This document shows positions 10,320 to 19,478 of a stretch of 64,000 nt of DNA, in pieces. Origin of the DNA: Acinetobacter variabilis (GTDB taxonomy: Bacteria; Pseudomonadota; Gammaproteobacteria; Pseudomonadales; Moraxellaceae). Within the stretch, counting starts at the first letter, position 1; every line of letters starts with the position of its first letter. A model generated the notes under the pieces. The model worked only from the letters and a program-made list of their open reading frames with translations. It was not told the origin of the DNA and did not search any database. Made by a program: the position numbers and the translations under genes. The DNA is taken from positions 280,326 through 344,325 of the forward strand of contig NZ_KB850112.1 in the NCBI RefSeq assembly GCF_000369625.1. The letters run 5' to 3'.

Positions 10320-10670
10320 GGATTTAAAAAATCATATATTTTGAATAGTTTAAAGAAATCTATGCAGCAGTGTGACTGAAATAAAAACGATTGTGAATAG
10401 GAGTCGTGTAGACAAAATGCTAATGAATTCACAGCCTGATTTCAGTTATTGAAGAGAAAGGGTAAAAGATATATTTCTATACTGTGAACATCTCAAACTT
10501 ATACGGATTGATAAATAGGTCATTTTTGGAACACTTCAAGCTTCTTTGTAAGGAGCAGGCTACAAAAAATATGACAGAAATGTCATGAAAATGAAATAAA
10601 ACCGTCATAATCTGGGGCAAACTTCCAGAGCTGCTGTACTGGGAACTGTCTAGTAAAAGGTTTTGTACTT
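10320..10670. other. divergent regulatory spacer
   Basis: A 351-base AT-rich spacer between the MdtD-like gene (minus strand) and the PiT-like gene (plus strand). No ORF is evident. It holds a PhoB-box-like triple repeat at 10580-10612, which overlaps a palindrome ATGACA-gaaa-TGTCAT at 10571-10586. Confidence 0.6.
10580..10612 (+). promoter_or_regulatory. candidate PhoB (Pho) box
   Basis: Three direct units at an exact 11-base pitch: aTGTCATgaaa, aTGAAATaaaa and cCGTCATaatc. PhoB binds 11-base units of TGTCA(T/C) followed by an AT-rich tetramer, so spacing and sequence both fit, the first and third units best. The site lies about 60-90 bases before the ATG of a PiT-like transporter gene, which makes phosphate control plausible. 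Inferred from pattern only. Confidence 0.55.
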
Positions 10671-11636
10671 ATGACCATCGAGATTCTGATGGTAGTTGGC
10701 TTCTGTTTGGCCGCCTATTCCATCGTGGGGAATGATGTTCCGCAAACATTAGGAACATTTATTTCATCGAACTCACATCGCCCATGGTGGGTACTCTGGA
10801 TTTACATCAGTACTATTCTGGTTGTGGTGTTAATTTATGGCTGGTTTGCCTCTGGAGTAGGGGATGCTTCTTATGGACGTCTGGAAACCATTCCTTTCCC
10901 TGAAGATGGGGTCACCTGGCTATATGTGGTACCACCCCTTTTACTGATCATTTTGACTAAATATGGTATTCCGGTGAGTACTACTTTCTTGGTGCTCACG
11001 ATCTTCTCCCCGAACAGTCTGGGTTCCATGCTGACCAAGTCAATGATGGGTTACGCCGTCGCTTTCTTTGTGGCGATTATTATCTATCGTCTGGTCATGA
11101 AAAAACTCGCGGTCTATTTCAGTGAAACCCGCGATCAGCAACATTCTCCGATGTGGATGGCCTTGCAATGGTTATCTACGGCATTTCTGTGGAGCCAGTG
11201 GCTGATCCAGGATTTGGCCAATATCTTTGTTTATGTGCCGCGTCAGGTGCCGTTTGAGTTCCTGATCTTTGCCATTTCTGTATTTGTCATCCTGCTAGGC
11301 ATGATTCTTTACCAGCGTGGTGGAGCTATCCAGAATATTGTCGATACCAAGACCGGAGTGACCGATGTCCGTTCTGCTACGATTATCGACTTCATTTATG
11401 CGCTGATTCTGCTGGTGTTCAAAGAGTGGAGTAACATCCCGATGAGTACCACTTGGGTATTCTTGGGGTTACTGGCTGGTCGTGAATTTGCGATTTCGAT
11501 GCTGGTGACCGAAGTCAATAAACACCGTACTTCACGGAATGTCAGCAAAGATGCCATGAAACTGATGTTTGGCCTAGCCATTAGTGTATTCCTGGCGACG
11601 ACTTTGCCTTGGTTCTATCACACGATTTCCGGTTAA
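10671..11636 (+). CDS. PiT-like membrane protein (possible phosphate transporter)
   Basis: A 321-residue polytopic membrane protein with about eight or nine membrane segments. It has two internal half motifs like those of the PiT inorganic phosphate family: VGNDVPQTLGT near residue 19 with IPVSTTF near residue 101, and PMSTTWVFLG near residue 257. In PiT carriers the equivalent segments are GANDxxN and PVSTTH, which form the phosphate and cation sites, so this protein is a divergent or shortened relative. A Pho-box-like repeat precedes it and a terminator follows. It may move phosphate or another anion; I would not name it pitA without alignment. Confidence 0.7.
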   Translation: MTIEILMVVGFCLAAYSIVGNDVPQTLGTFISSNSHRPWWVLWIYISTILVVVLIYGWFASGVGDASYGRLETIPFPEDGVTWLYVVPPLLLIILTKYGIPVSTTFLVLTIFSPNSLGSMLTKSMMGYAVAFFVAIIIYRLVMKKLAVYFSETRDQQHSPMWMALQWLSTAFLWSQWLIQDLANIFVYVPRQVPFEFLIFAISVFVILLGMILYQRGGAIQNIVDTKTGVTDVRSATIIDFIYALILLVFKEWSNIPMSTTWVFLGLLAGREFAISMLVTEVNKHRTSRNVSKDAMKLMFGLAISVFLATTLPWFYHTISG

Positions 11637-11653
11637 TATCTTTGTATATAAAT

Positions 11654-11683
11654 GAAAAAAGCGAGCATCAAGCTCGCTTTTTT
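11654..11683. terminator. terminator after PiT-like gene
   Basis: Hairpin AAAAAAGCGAGC-atcaa-GCTCGCTTTTTT between two convergent genes; usable from both strands. Confidence 0.9.
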
Positions 11684-11723
11684 ATGGCTTTAAATCATTG
11701 CTATCTAAAGCAGACGAGAAAAT

Positions 11724-12344
11724 TTAAACCACAAAACGTTGCGGAGCATCCAGATTCAGCAAGGTGGTATAAATCTGATCTGCATGTTCACAGACAATCA
11801 GTTTAGCCCGATGCTGGGGTGGTAAGAAGCCTTCCTGCACGGCAAGATCAAGCTGGGCAATCAGTGGATTATAAAAACCATTGACGTTATACAGCATCAT
11901 CGGTTTTTGATGCTGATTTAGCTGACCCCAGGTCGCAATTTCCAGAATTTCTTCAAATGTTCCCAATCCACCCGGCAAGGCGACAAAGGCACAGGCTCGG
12001 TCTGCCATCATGGCCTTACGTTGATGCATGCTGGTGACAATATGCAGTTCTGTGAGTTGAGGATGAGCAATCTCATAATCCAGCATAAATTCCGGAATCA
12101 CCCCCACCGCTTCACCACCATGCTGAATCATGGTGTCTGCCACCTGACCCATCAGACCAATACTGGCGCCGCCATAGACCAGACCAAAACCATGTTCGGC
12201 CAGACCTTGAGAAAGTTGAATCGCTTTTTCCAGATAAATCGGTTTGTTGCCGGCACGAGAGCCACAGTATAAAGCCACTAGCGGGCGTGTTGTTTTTGGG
12301 GAGTTATCATTAAAATAATCGGTCATTTTCATTACACTTTGCAT
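11724..12344 (-). CDS. LOG family protein (TIGR00730 type)
   Basis: A 206-residue Rossmann-like protein of the LOG/lysine decarboxylase-like family. The signature PGGLGTFEEILE is at about residues 125-136 and the upstream MHQRKAMM motif is conserved; together they form the nucleotide-binding site. Family members studied in detail are cytokinin riboside 5'-monophosphate phosphoribohydrolases, which release a base from an N6-modified AMP, and act on AMP-like substrates in bacteria. The start at 12344 has AAGGTG upstream; an alternative is the Met four or six codons further in. Convergent with the PiT-like gene. Confidence 0.85.
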   Translation of the reverse strand: MQSVMKMTDYFNDNSPKTTRPLVALYCGSRAGNKPIYLEKAIQLSQGLAEHGFGLVYGGASIGLMGQVADTMIQHGGEAVGVIPEFMLDYEIAHPQLTELHIVTSMHQRKAMMADRACAFVALPGGLGTFEEILEIATWGQLNQHQKPMMLYNVNGFYNPLIAQLDLAVQEGFLPPQHRAKLIVCEHADQIYTTLLNLDAPQRFVV

Positions 12345-12667
12345 TTATTTTTTTCACCTTATCATTTTTTTATCTACTTACTATAACTTAGTTAACAAAT
12401 ATGACAATTCCATGAGCTGACCTCATTTTAGGACAAAATCTTTCATTCAAATTCATCCATAATCCCGGATGAAAACAGGTGAATTTCATGGTGTTCTTGA
12501 TATACTGAAAGTCTGTCTTACTACAATAGAACTCACATGGGTAGTCGAAGTTGGCGCTTTAATTTAATAAAACGTCACATTATCAAGTCTTTAATTCAAG
12601 TCGGGTATCAACCTGTATCTCATCATGCAAATACTTGCCTTTCTCCTCGGTTAGAGGAGCAGATGCG
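12345..12667. other. leader region of the YegH-type gene
   Basis: A 323-base spacer between the divergent LOG and YegH-type genes. It holds a run of T and A tracts at the LOG end and, at 12537-12671, a 44-codon reading frame whose stop overlaps the YegH-type start codon. Confidence 0.5.
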
Positions 12668-12671
12668 ATGA
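12537..12671 (+). CDS. possible small leader ORF
   Basis: An ATG-initiated frame of 44 codons encoding a basic peptide that begins MGSRSWRFN and ends LEEQMR. Its TGA overlaps the ATG of the next gene as ATGA, the arrangement expected for translational coupling. Against it, there is no good ribosome site before its ATG, and it resembles no family I know. It may be chance. Confidence 0.25.
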   Translation: MGSRSWRFNLIKRHIIKSLIQVGYQPVSHHANTCLSPRLEEQMR

Positions 12672-14248
12672 TTTTTGAATGGATGTCAGATCCCTCTGCC
12701 TGGATTGGCTTACTCACACTGATTGTTCTTGAAATTGTACTCGGGATCGATAACCTGGTCTTTATTGCAATTCTGGCTGAAAAACTTCCACCCGAACAGC
12801 GTAATGCGGCGCGTATTACCGGTCTGGGTTTAGCGCTGTTAATGCGACTGGTGTTACTGGCATCGATTGCCTGGGTCGTAACGCTTACCGAACCGCTATT
12901 CCATATCTTTGAGCATCCATTTTCAGGACGCGACCTGATCTTATTATTCGGTGGTGTATTCCTGCTGTTTAAAGGCACCATGGAATTGCATGAGCGTCTG
13001 GAAGCTAAACCTGTAACCAAGGAAGAAAATCCGGTTCAGGCGGTGTTCTGGATGGTGATTGTGCAGATCGTGGTACTGGACGCCGTGTTCTCGCTCGACA
13101 GTGTGATTACTGCAGTTGGCATGGTTAAAGACCTGTCTGTGATGATGATCGCGGTGATTATCGCAGTCGGTATCATGTTGTGGGCCTCTAAAGCGCTGAT
13201 GGATTTCGTCAACAAGCACCCGACAGTAGTGATTCTCTGTCTGGGCTTCCTGATGATGATTGGCTTCTCGCTGGTGGTTGAAGGCTTCGGTTTCCATATT
13301 CCAAAAGGCTATCTATATGCCGCGATTGGTTTCTCGGTAATTGTCGAGTTCATTAACCAGACCATGAAACGCAATCAGGAAAAAATGGTCACCACGACTG
13401 ATATGCGTTACCGTACTGCGTCTGCCGTAATGCGTATGCTGGGGGGGAAACCGGCTCAGGACAATGATTCTTCTGAACCGGAAGATGTACTGGCGACTCG
13501 TGCCTTTGCTGATGAAGTCTTTGATGATAATGAAAGTGGGGTCTACCATAGCGTTATGGTGCAGGGCGTACTTGGCTTGTCAGAACGCCCAGTGAAGTCG
13601 GTGATGACACCACGTCCTGAACTGGAATGGATTGATCTGGAAGATGATCATGCCAGTATCAAAGAGCAGTTATTGCATATGAGCCATTCACGCCTGATTG
13701 TGGCGCGTGGTGAACTGGACAATATTGCCGGTGTGGTATTGACCCATAAAGTCCTGAATGAATACATCGAAACAGGTATTTTGGACTTCGAAAAACATCT
13801 GCGTGAACCAGTAATTGTGCATGAAAATGCTCAGGTCTTAATGGTGATGGATCAGTTGCGTCAGGCACCGCTACAAATGGCACTGGTATTGAATGAATAT
13901 GGTTCCATTGAAGGGGTAGCGACACCGATTGATGTGCTGGAAGCAATTGCCGGTGAATTCCCGGATGAAGACCAACTAGAAGCAGCCGTAGAAAGCCTGG
14001 AAGATGGCAGCCTGATTCTGGATGGTTCAACCGATATTCGCCATGTGTCACTGCTTCTGGATCGTGATCTGGTCAATGAAACTGAAGAATACTCGACATT
14101 GTCGGGTTATATCCTGTTCCATCTGGGGCGCTTGCCGGAAAATGGTGAAAAACTCGAATCAGATGACTATATCTTTGAGGTGGTTACTATGGACGGCCAC
14201 AAGATTGATAAGGTGCATATTATTGCCCCAGCGAACCGGAAAGACTAA
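12668..14248 (+). CDS. yegH: TerC/CBS/CorC-HlyC domain membrane protein, YegH-like
   Basis: A 526-residue protein, the same length as E. coli YegH. Residues 1-235 form a TerC-like integral membrane domain ([35 protein letters not shown], both with the paired acidic residues of the family). A CBS-pair region follows at about 300-420 ([16 protein letters not shown]) and a CorC/HlyC C-terminal domain at about 440-526. TerC-type proteins are linked to metal ion, mainly manganese, homeostasis. The ATG at 12668 has GAGGAG at 12654-12659 and matches the family start; a TTG further upstream is rejected. A terminator follows. Confidence 0.88.
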   Translation: MIFEWMSDPSAWIGLLTLIVLEIVLGIDNLVFIAILAEKLPPEQRNAARITGLGLALLMRLVLLASIAWVVTLTEPLFHIFEHPFSGRDLILLFGGVFLLFKGTMELHERLEAKPVTKEENPVQAVFWMVIVQIVVLDAVFSLDSVITAVGMVKDLSVMMIAVIIAVGIMLWASKALMDFVNKHPTVVILCLGFLMMIGFSLVVEGFGFHIPKGYLYAAIGFSVIVEFINQTMKRNQEKMVTTTDMRYRTASAVMRMLGGKPAQDNDSSEPEDVLATRAFADEVFDDNESGVYHSVMVQGVLGLSERPVKSVMTPRPELEWIDLEDDHASIKEQLLHMSHSRLIVARGELDNIAGVVLTHKVLNEYIETGILDFEKHLREPVIVHENAQVLMVMDQLRQAPLQMALVLNEYGSIEGVATPIDVLEAIAGEFPDEDQLEAAVESLEDGSLILDGSTDIRHVSLLLDRDLVNETEEYSTLSGYILFHLGRLPENGEKLESDDYIFEVVTMDGHKIDKVHIIAPANRKD

Positions 14249-14282
14249 TTCAACGCCCGAAGGGCAAAGCTAAAATTTTGCT

Positions 14283-14312
14283 AAAATAGCCCGCATTGTC
14301 GGGCTATTTTTT
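14283..14312 (+). terminator. terminator after YegH-type gene
   Basis: Hairpin AAAATAGCCCG-cattgt-CGGGCTATTTT followed by T residues, 12 bases before the ychJ start. Confidence 0.88.
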
Positions 14313-14323
14313 ATGGAATCAAT

Positions 14324-14788
14324 ATGTCAGAAGCATGTCCATGTGGACGAGGTGAATACGCAAGCTGTTGCCAGCCACTGCATCAGGGGCAGCAATTTGC
14401 CCAAAGCGCCGAGCAATTAATGCGCTCGCGTTATAGTGCCTTTGCCAAGCATGAAATTGATTATATCCAGCAGACTACTGCCCGTGGACAGCAGAAGGCT
14501 TTGGACATGCCAGCCATTGCTGAATGGAGCCGAAGTAATCAATGGCTGAAGCTGGAAATCGTGCAGGCGAATGAAAAACTGGACAAGACCCATGCGCTGG
14601 TCGAGTTCAAAGCACATTATCACGATGGCAAGCAGGCCCAGATTCATCATGAAATTTCACATTTTGTGAAGTTCGAGAATCGCTGGTACTTTCTGGATCC
14701 AACGACAGATCAACAGCTTACAATGAAACAGCCGTGCATCTGTGGCTCCGGGAAAAAATTTAAGCAATGTTGTGCGCATTTTTTATAA
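14324..14788 (+). CDS. ychJ: YchJ family protein with SEC-C motifs
   Basis: A 154-residue YchJ-type protein. It has a SEC-C zinc motif at each end: CPCGRGEYASCC (residues 5-16) and CICGSGKKFKQCC near the C-terminus. The middle part starts with LMRSRYSAFAKHEIDYI, the hallmark of the YchJ/UPF0225 family. The SEC-C motif binds one zinc ion and in SecA mediates SecB and ribosome contact; the role of YchJ itself is unknown. Monocistronic in appearance, 60 bases ahead of the TRIC-like gene. Confidence 0.9.
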   Translation: MSEACPCGRGEYASCCQPLHQGQQFAQSAEQLMRSRYSAFAKHEIDYIQQTTARGQQKALDMPAIAEWSRSNQWLKLEIVQANEKLDKTHALVEFKAHYHDGKQAQIHHEISHFVKFENRWYFLDPTTDQQLTMKQPCICGSGKKFKQCCAHFL

Positions 14789-14849
14789 TTTTCATATAGA
14801 TTTAGCTTAGAATAGCCGCCATCTCAAAGCCTCAGGTGGAAGCAGGGCG

Positions 14850-15494
14850 ATGTTACTGACCGTCATCTATATTATTGCAATTACCGCTGAAGCCATGACC
14901 GGAGCCTTGTCTGCCGGTCGGCGTAGTATGGACTGGTTCGGGGTCATGATTATTGCCTGTGTCACGGCGCTCGGTGGTGGCTCGGTACGTGATGTACTGC
15001 TTGGCCACTATCCCTTGACCTGGGTCAAACACCCGGAATATCTGGTGCTGACCTGTTGTGCCGCCTTTATCACCATCCTGATTGCCAAATGGATGCGTCA
15101 TTTACGCAATATCTTCCTGGTACTGGATGCTTTGGGCCTCATCGGCTTTACCATCATTGGCTGTCAGATTGCACTGGAAATGGGGCATGGCTTTGTAGTC
15201 AGTGCGGTCGCCGGGGTTCTGACCGGAGTATCGGGCGGTATTTTACGTGACATTTTATGTAATGATGTGCCCTTGGTCTTCCGTCGTGAACTGTATGCCA
15301 GTATTTCCTTTGTGGCGGTCATTTTCTACTGGCTCTGCAGCAATTTCGGTCTGTCACTCGAACTGACCATTATTTCCACCCTGATTTTTGGCTTTAGTTT
15401 GCGTCTGATTGCAATCTATTTCGGTCTGGAAATGCCGAAGTTTATCTATAAGGATGATGACGAACAGTCTGCTTCATCCAAAGACGAATCTTGA
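14850..15494 (+). CDS. TRIC cation channel family protein (YicG-like)
   Basis: A 214-residue membrane protein with about seven membrane segments in two repeats. Each repeat holds the family signature: ALGGGSVRDVLLG near residue 45 and GVSGGILRDILCNDVP near residue 130. Bacterial members are homologous to the trimeric intracellular cation channels of animals and conduct monovalent cations in vitro. The C-terminal tail is acidic (DDDEQSASSKDES). The physiological role in bacteria is not settled. Confidence 0.85.
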   Translation: MLLTVIYIIAITAEAMTGALSAGRRSMDWFGVMIIACVTALGGGSVRDVLLGHYPLTWVKHPEYLVLTCCAAFITILIAKWMRHLRNIFLVLDALGLIGFTIIGCQIALEMGHGFVVSAVAGVLTGVSGGILRDILCNDVPLVFRRELYASISFVAVIFYWLCSNFGLSLELTIISTLIFGFSLRLIAIYFGLEMPKFIYKDDDEQSASSKDES

Positions 15495-15625
15495 TATGAA
15501 TTATGGTAACTGCGGGAGGGAAAACTTCCCGCAGGTGTACGCATTCGTAGTATAAAAAAATAAAAAATCAAACCTCCTGTTGGGACAGCAGCACCTCCCG
15601 TTTCACCTGATCAGAGATTTTTGTT

Positions 15626-16945
15626 ATGGATTTAGTTTCTCGGATACAGCGCTTGCCGATCGGCAAGTTCCACTACACTCTTTTATGGGTGATTGGTCTT
15701 GGCTGGATGTTTGATGCCATGGATACGGGATTGATTTCCTTTATTCTGGCGAAAATGGCTGAAGACTGGCAGATGACCGCTGACCAGAAAAGCTGGGTAG
15801 TTTCGATCGGTTTTATCGGTATGGCGATTGGGGCGATTTTCTCAGGTGGACTGGCGGATCGCTGGGGACGTAAAACGGTATTTGCCAGTACGCTGGTGGT
15901 GTATAGTCTGGCGACTGCTGCTTGTGCCTTTGCGCCAAATCTGACCTGGTTACTGGTATTCCGTTTTATTGTCGGTCTGGGATTGGGTGGTCAGTTGCCG
16001 GTTGCGGTGACACTGGTCAGTGAATATATTCCGGCACGGGTACGTGGCCGTTTCATTGTGCTGCTGGAAAGTTTCTGGGGCTTGGGCTGGCTGGTGGCTG
16101 CACTAGTGTCACGTTTTGTGATTCCTGATTTTGGCTGGCAAGCTGCATTCATGATTGGCGGGATACCGGCACTGTATGCCATCGTAATCTGGAAACTGGT
16201 GCCTGAGTCGGTGCCGTATCTGATCAATCGTGGCCGGGTAGATGAAGCCCAGGCTCTGGTTAAAAAGATTGAGCGCAAATGCGGCGTCGAAGTTATGGAA
16301 ATCTTTGAAGTTAAACCTGTGGCTGCCAAGCAGAATATCTCGTTTACCCAGCTCTGGAGTGGTATTTTTGCCCGCCGCACCTTGATGCTGTGGCTAATCT
16401 GGTTTGGGATCGTTTTCTCCTATTATGGTATTTTTACCTGGTTACCAAGCCTTCTGGTCAAGGAAGGCTATACCATCGTGCAGTCTTTTGAATACGTCCT
16501 AGTTATGATTCTGGCGCAATTGCCAGGTTATATTGCGGCAGCATGGCTAGTCGAAAAACTCGGTCGTAAGGCAACTTTAGCTGGCTTTATTGGCATGTGT
16601 GCCATCTCTGCTTATTTCTTTGGCCAGTCCGGTAGTGTCACCGAGATCGTGATCTGGGGTTGTCTGATGTCCTTCTTTAATCTGGGAGCATGGGGCGTTC
16701 TTTATACCTATACACCAGAACAGTATCCAACCAATATCCGTGCTTTCGGCTCAGGCTGGGCGGGTGCAATTGGTCGTATTGGCGGGATTGCTGCACCCTT
16801 TGCCGTAACCCATTTGATGGGGATGCCAAATGGTTTCAGTTACGTCTTTACCATGTTTACTGCAGTATTAATCGCAGTAGCTGTGGTCATTTTAGTCCTG
16901 GGTGAAGAGACCAAGGGCAAGACGCTAGAATCTATGGGTTTATAA
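15626..16945 (+). CDS. MFS transporter, NiaP-like
   Basis: A 439-residue MFS carrier. The N-terminus (WVIGLGWMFDAMDTGLISFILAKMA in outline), GGLADRWGRKTVF motif A and LVSEYIPARVRGRFIVLLESFW resemble the NiaP niacin transporters and related aromatic acid symporters. The central loop at about residues 205-235 is short. NiaP members import nicotinate, but near relatives carry other aromatic acids, and no NAD or catabolic genes lie nearby. A niacin role is the best guess, not more. The gene is followed by parC after a 163-base gap. Confidence 0.7.
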   Translation: MDLVSRIQRLPIGKFHYTLLWVIGLGWMFDAMDTGLISFILAKMAEDWQMTADQKSWVVSIGFIGMAIGAIFSGGLADRWGRKTVFASTLVVYSLATAACAFAPNLTWLLVFRFIVGLGLGGQLPVAVTLVSEYIPARVRGRFIVLLESFWGLGWLVAALVSRFVIPDFGWQAAFMIGGIPALYAIVIWKLVPESVPYLINRGRVDEAQALVKKIERKCGVEVMEIFEVKPVAAKQNISFTQLWSGIFARRTLMLWLIWFGIVFSYYGIFTWLPSLLVKEGYTIVQSFEYVLVMILAQLPGYIAAAWLVEKLGRKATLAGFIGMCAISAYFFGQSGSVTEIVIWGCLMSFFNLGAWGVLYTYTPEQYPTNIRAFGSGWAGAIGRIGGIAAPFAVTHLMGMPNGFSYVFTMFTAVLIAVAVVILVLGEETKGKTLESMGL

Positions 16946-17108
16946 GGTTGGTGATTTTTTAGTTGCTCAGCTGCTATAAAGTGGATATTTTTAGCCCATA
17001 AGACACGATTTGTCGCGCTGTGTAGTTTACTGCCCTTGTGCAGCACACAGCCGCGACTTAGCATAAGAAACATTGATACAAAAACGAATTTTAGGATTAT
17101 AGGTTGTT

Positions 17109-19328
17109 ATGACAAGCCTTGCGCATCATGCGACAGAAAACCGTTCCGTAGCCGAATTTACCGAACAAGCTTATTTAAATTATGCCATGTACGTGATTAT
17201 GGATCGTGCATTGCCACATATCAGTGACGGTTTGAAACCGGTACAGCGCCGTATTGTCTATGCCATGAGTGAACTGGGCCTGAAATGGACCAGCAAACCG
17301 AAAAAATCGGCACGTACTGTCGGGGATGTACTGGGTAAATATCATCCGCATGGTGACTCGGCCTGTTATGAAGCCATGGTCTTAATGGCGCAGCCATTCA
17401 GTTATCGCTATCCGTTTATTGAAGGACAGGGCAACTGGGGTTCACCGGATGATCCTAAATCCTTTGCAGCGATGCGTTATACTGAAGCCAAGCTATCGCA
17501 ATATAGTGAACTGCTTTTATCCGAACTAGGACAGGGTACCTGTGACTGGCAGGATAACTTTGATGGTTCGATGAAAGAACCGATCAACTTGCCGGCACGT
17601 GTTCCGAATATCCTGTTAAATGGTACTACCGGGATTGCTGTGGGGATGGCGACCGATATTCCACCGCACAACTTGCGCGAAGTGGTGAAAGGTACTATCG
17701 CCCTGATCCGTAATCCGAACCTGACCGATGCCAAAATGGCAGAATACATTCCGGGACCGGATTTACCGACCAAAGCGGAAATTATTACGCCACCCTCCGA
17801 ACTGCTTAAACTTCAGACGACAGGTCGTGGCAGTTACCGCATGCGTGCGGTATATATCATTGATAAAAATGAAATCGTGATTACCGAATTGCCGTATCAG
17901 GTATCCGGTTCAAAAATCATCAGCCAGATTGCAGATCAAATGCAGGCGAAAAAACTGCCATTGGTCACTGATGTTCGTGATGAATCGGATCATGAGAATC
18001 CAACACGTTTAGTGGTGGTACTGCGTTCGAACCGTATTGATGCGGAAGCAGTAATGAGCCACCTGTTTGCGACCACTGATCTCGAATCCAGCTATCGCGT
18101 CAATATGAACATGATTGGCGCGGATGGCCGTCCACAGGTGAAATCGATTCGTCGTATTCTGCTGGAATGGATTGAAATCCGAAAAACCACCGTCACTCGC
18201 CGTCTGCAATACCATCTGAATAAGATCGAAAAACGCTTGCATATTCTCGGCGGTTTGATCATTGCTTACCTAAATATTGATGAAGTGATTCGGATTATTC
18301 GTGAGGAAGATCAGCCTAAACCGGTGTTGATGGAACGGTTCGGTATTGATGAGATTCAGGCCGAAGCTATTCTGGAACTTAAACTGCGTCATCTGGCCAA
18401 GCTTGAAGAAATAGAATTGCGCCGTGAACAGGAGGAGCTGGAAGCTAAAGCTGCCGTGATTCGTGAACAGCTGGCTAATCCAGAATCTTTAAAAACCTTG
18501 ATCATCAATGAATTAAAAGAAGATGCCAAGAAGTTTGGGGATGATCGCTGTTCTCCAATCGTACAACGTGCCGAAGCCGCTGCAATTGATGAAACTGAAA
18601 TGCTGCCAGCGGATCCTGTAACGGTCGTATTGTCTGAAGCGGGCTGGATTCGCTGTGCCAAAGGGCATGAGGTGGATGCTGAAAATCTGAATTTCCGTGC
18701 GGGCGATCAATACCTTAGTCATGCCCAAGGTAAGTCTAATCAGCGCGTCTATGTATTAGATGATAGTGGCCGTAGCTATGGCTTGCCAATCAATAGCCTG
18801 CCATCGGCACGAGGACTTGGTGAACCATTGAGTTCAAAACTGTCTCCGGCAAGTGGGGTAGGCTTCAAGCAGGTGTTGGTCGCTGAAGATGATGCGGAAA
18901 TCCTGGCAGTCAGCAGTAAAGGCTATGGATTTAAAACCCAGGCCAAGCAGCTGGATACCAATGCCAAAGCAGGTAAGGCTTTCTTGAATCTATCTGAAGG
19001 TGCACAGGTCATGGACCTGCAACCGCTGGAAGACGCAACTCATGTTGCACTACTCAGTTCAGCTGGCCGTCTACTGGTTGTTGATCTGTCGGAATTACCT
19101 GTACTCAATAAAGGTAAAGGTAATAAATTGATACAACTTGAAGATAAAGATCAAATTTTATCCATGACAATATTGAAACTTGATGAAACAATTCAAGTGC
19201 TTGCAGGACAGCAACAATTAAAACTTAAAGGTGATGACCTGCAAAAATATATTGGGAAACGAGGCTCTAAAGGAACCCTGTTACCACGTGGATATCAAAA
19301 AGCAAATAAACTGTTGATTCAAAGATAA
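17109..19328 (+). CDS. parC: DNA topoisomerase IV subunit A
   Basis: A 739-residue ParC. The catalytic Arg-Tyr pair is R123-Y124 in [11 protein letters not shown], and the quinolone-resistance region reads [11 protein letters not shown] with Ser84 and Glu88, the residues found in quinolone-susceptible Acinetobacter. A GyrA/ParC breakage-reunion domain is followed by a coiled region (about 380-470) and a beta-pinwheel C-terminal domain. Topoisomerase IV decatenates daughter chromosomes together with ParE, which is not in this window. Start at 17109 fits the family N-terminus. Confidence 0.97.
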   Translation: MTSLAHHATENRSVAEFTEQAYLNYAMYVIMDRALPHISDGLKPVQRRIVYAMSELGLKWTSKPKKSARTVGDVLGKYHPHGDSACYEAMVLMAQPFSYRYPFIEGQGNWGSPDDPKSFAAMRYTEAKLSQYSELLLSELGQGTCDWQDNFDGSMKEPINLPARVPNILLNGTTGIAVGMATDIPPHNLREVVKGTIALIRNPNLTDAKMAEYIPGPDLPTKAEIITPPSELLKLQTTGRGSYRMRAVYIIDKNEIVITELPYQVSGSKIISQIADQMQAKKLPLVTDVRDESDHENPTRLVVVLRSNRIDAEAVMSHLFATTDLESSYRVNMNMIGADGRPQVKSIRRILLEWIEIRKTTVTRRLQYHLNKIEKRLHILGGLIIAYLNIDEVIRIIREEDQPKPVLMERFGIDEIQAEAILELKLRHLAKLEEIELRREQEELEAKAAVIREQLANPESLKTLIINELKEDAKKFGDDRCSPIVQRAEAAAIDETEMLPADPVTVVLSEAGWIRCAKGHEVDAENLNFRAGDQYLSHAQGKSNQRVYVLDDSGRSYGLPINSLPSARGLGEPLSSKLSPASGVGFKQVLVAEDDAEILAVSSKGYGFKTQAKQLDTNAKAGKAFLNLSEGAQVMDLQPLEDATHVALLSSAGRLLVVDLSELPVLNKGKGNKLIQLEDKDQILSMTILKLDETIQVLAGQQQLKLKGDDLQKYIGKRGSKGTLLPRGYQKANKLLIQR

Positions 19329-19478
19329 TACTAGCATCCATGAATCGAAATACGTTATATATGAGTAACGATTCGACAAATGGATGCAATGTTGCACATA
19401 TACAAGTCTAAAAAATGACGTGCAGCATTGAAAAAAACAGTTGAACTACTAAGGATTATGATTGGAGAGATTGGCATT

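Noticed and set aside
12944..14076. Several antisense ORFs (up to 145 codons) inside the YegH-type gene
   Set aside because: The plus-strand frame is strongly conserved along its whole length; the others are His/Arg-rich shadows without ribosome sites.
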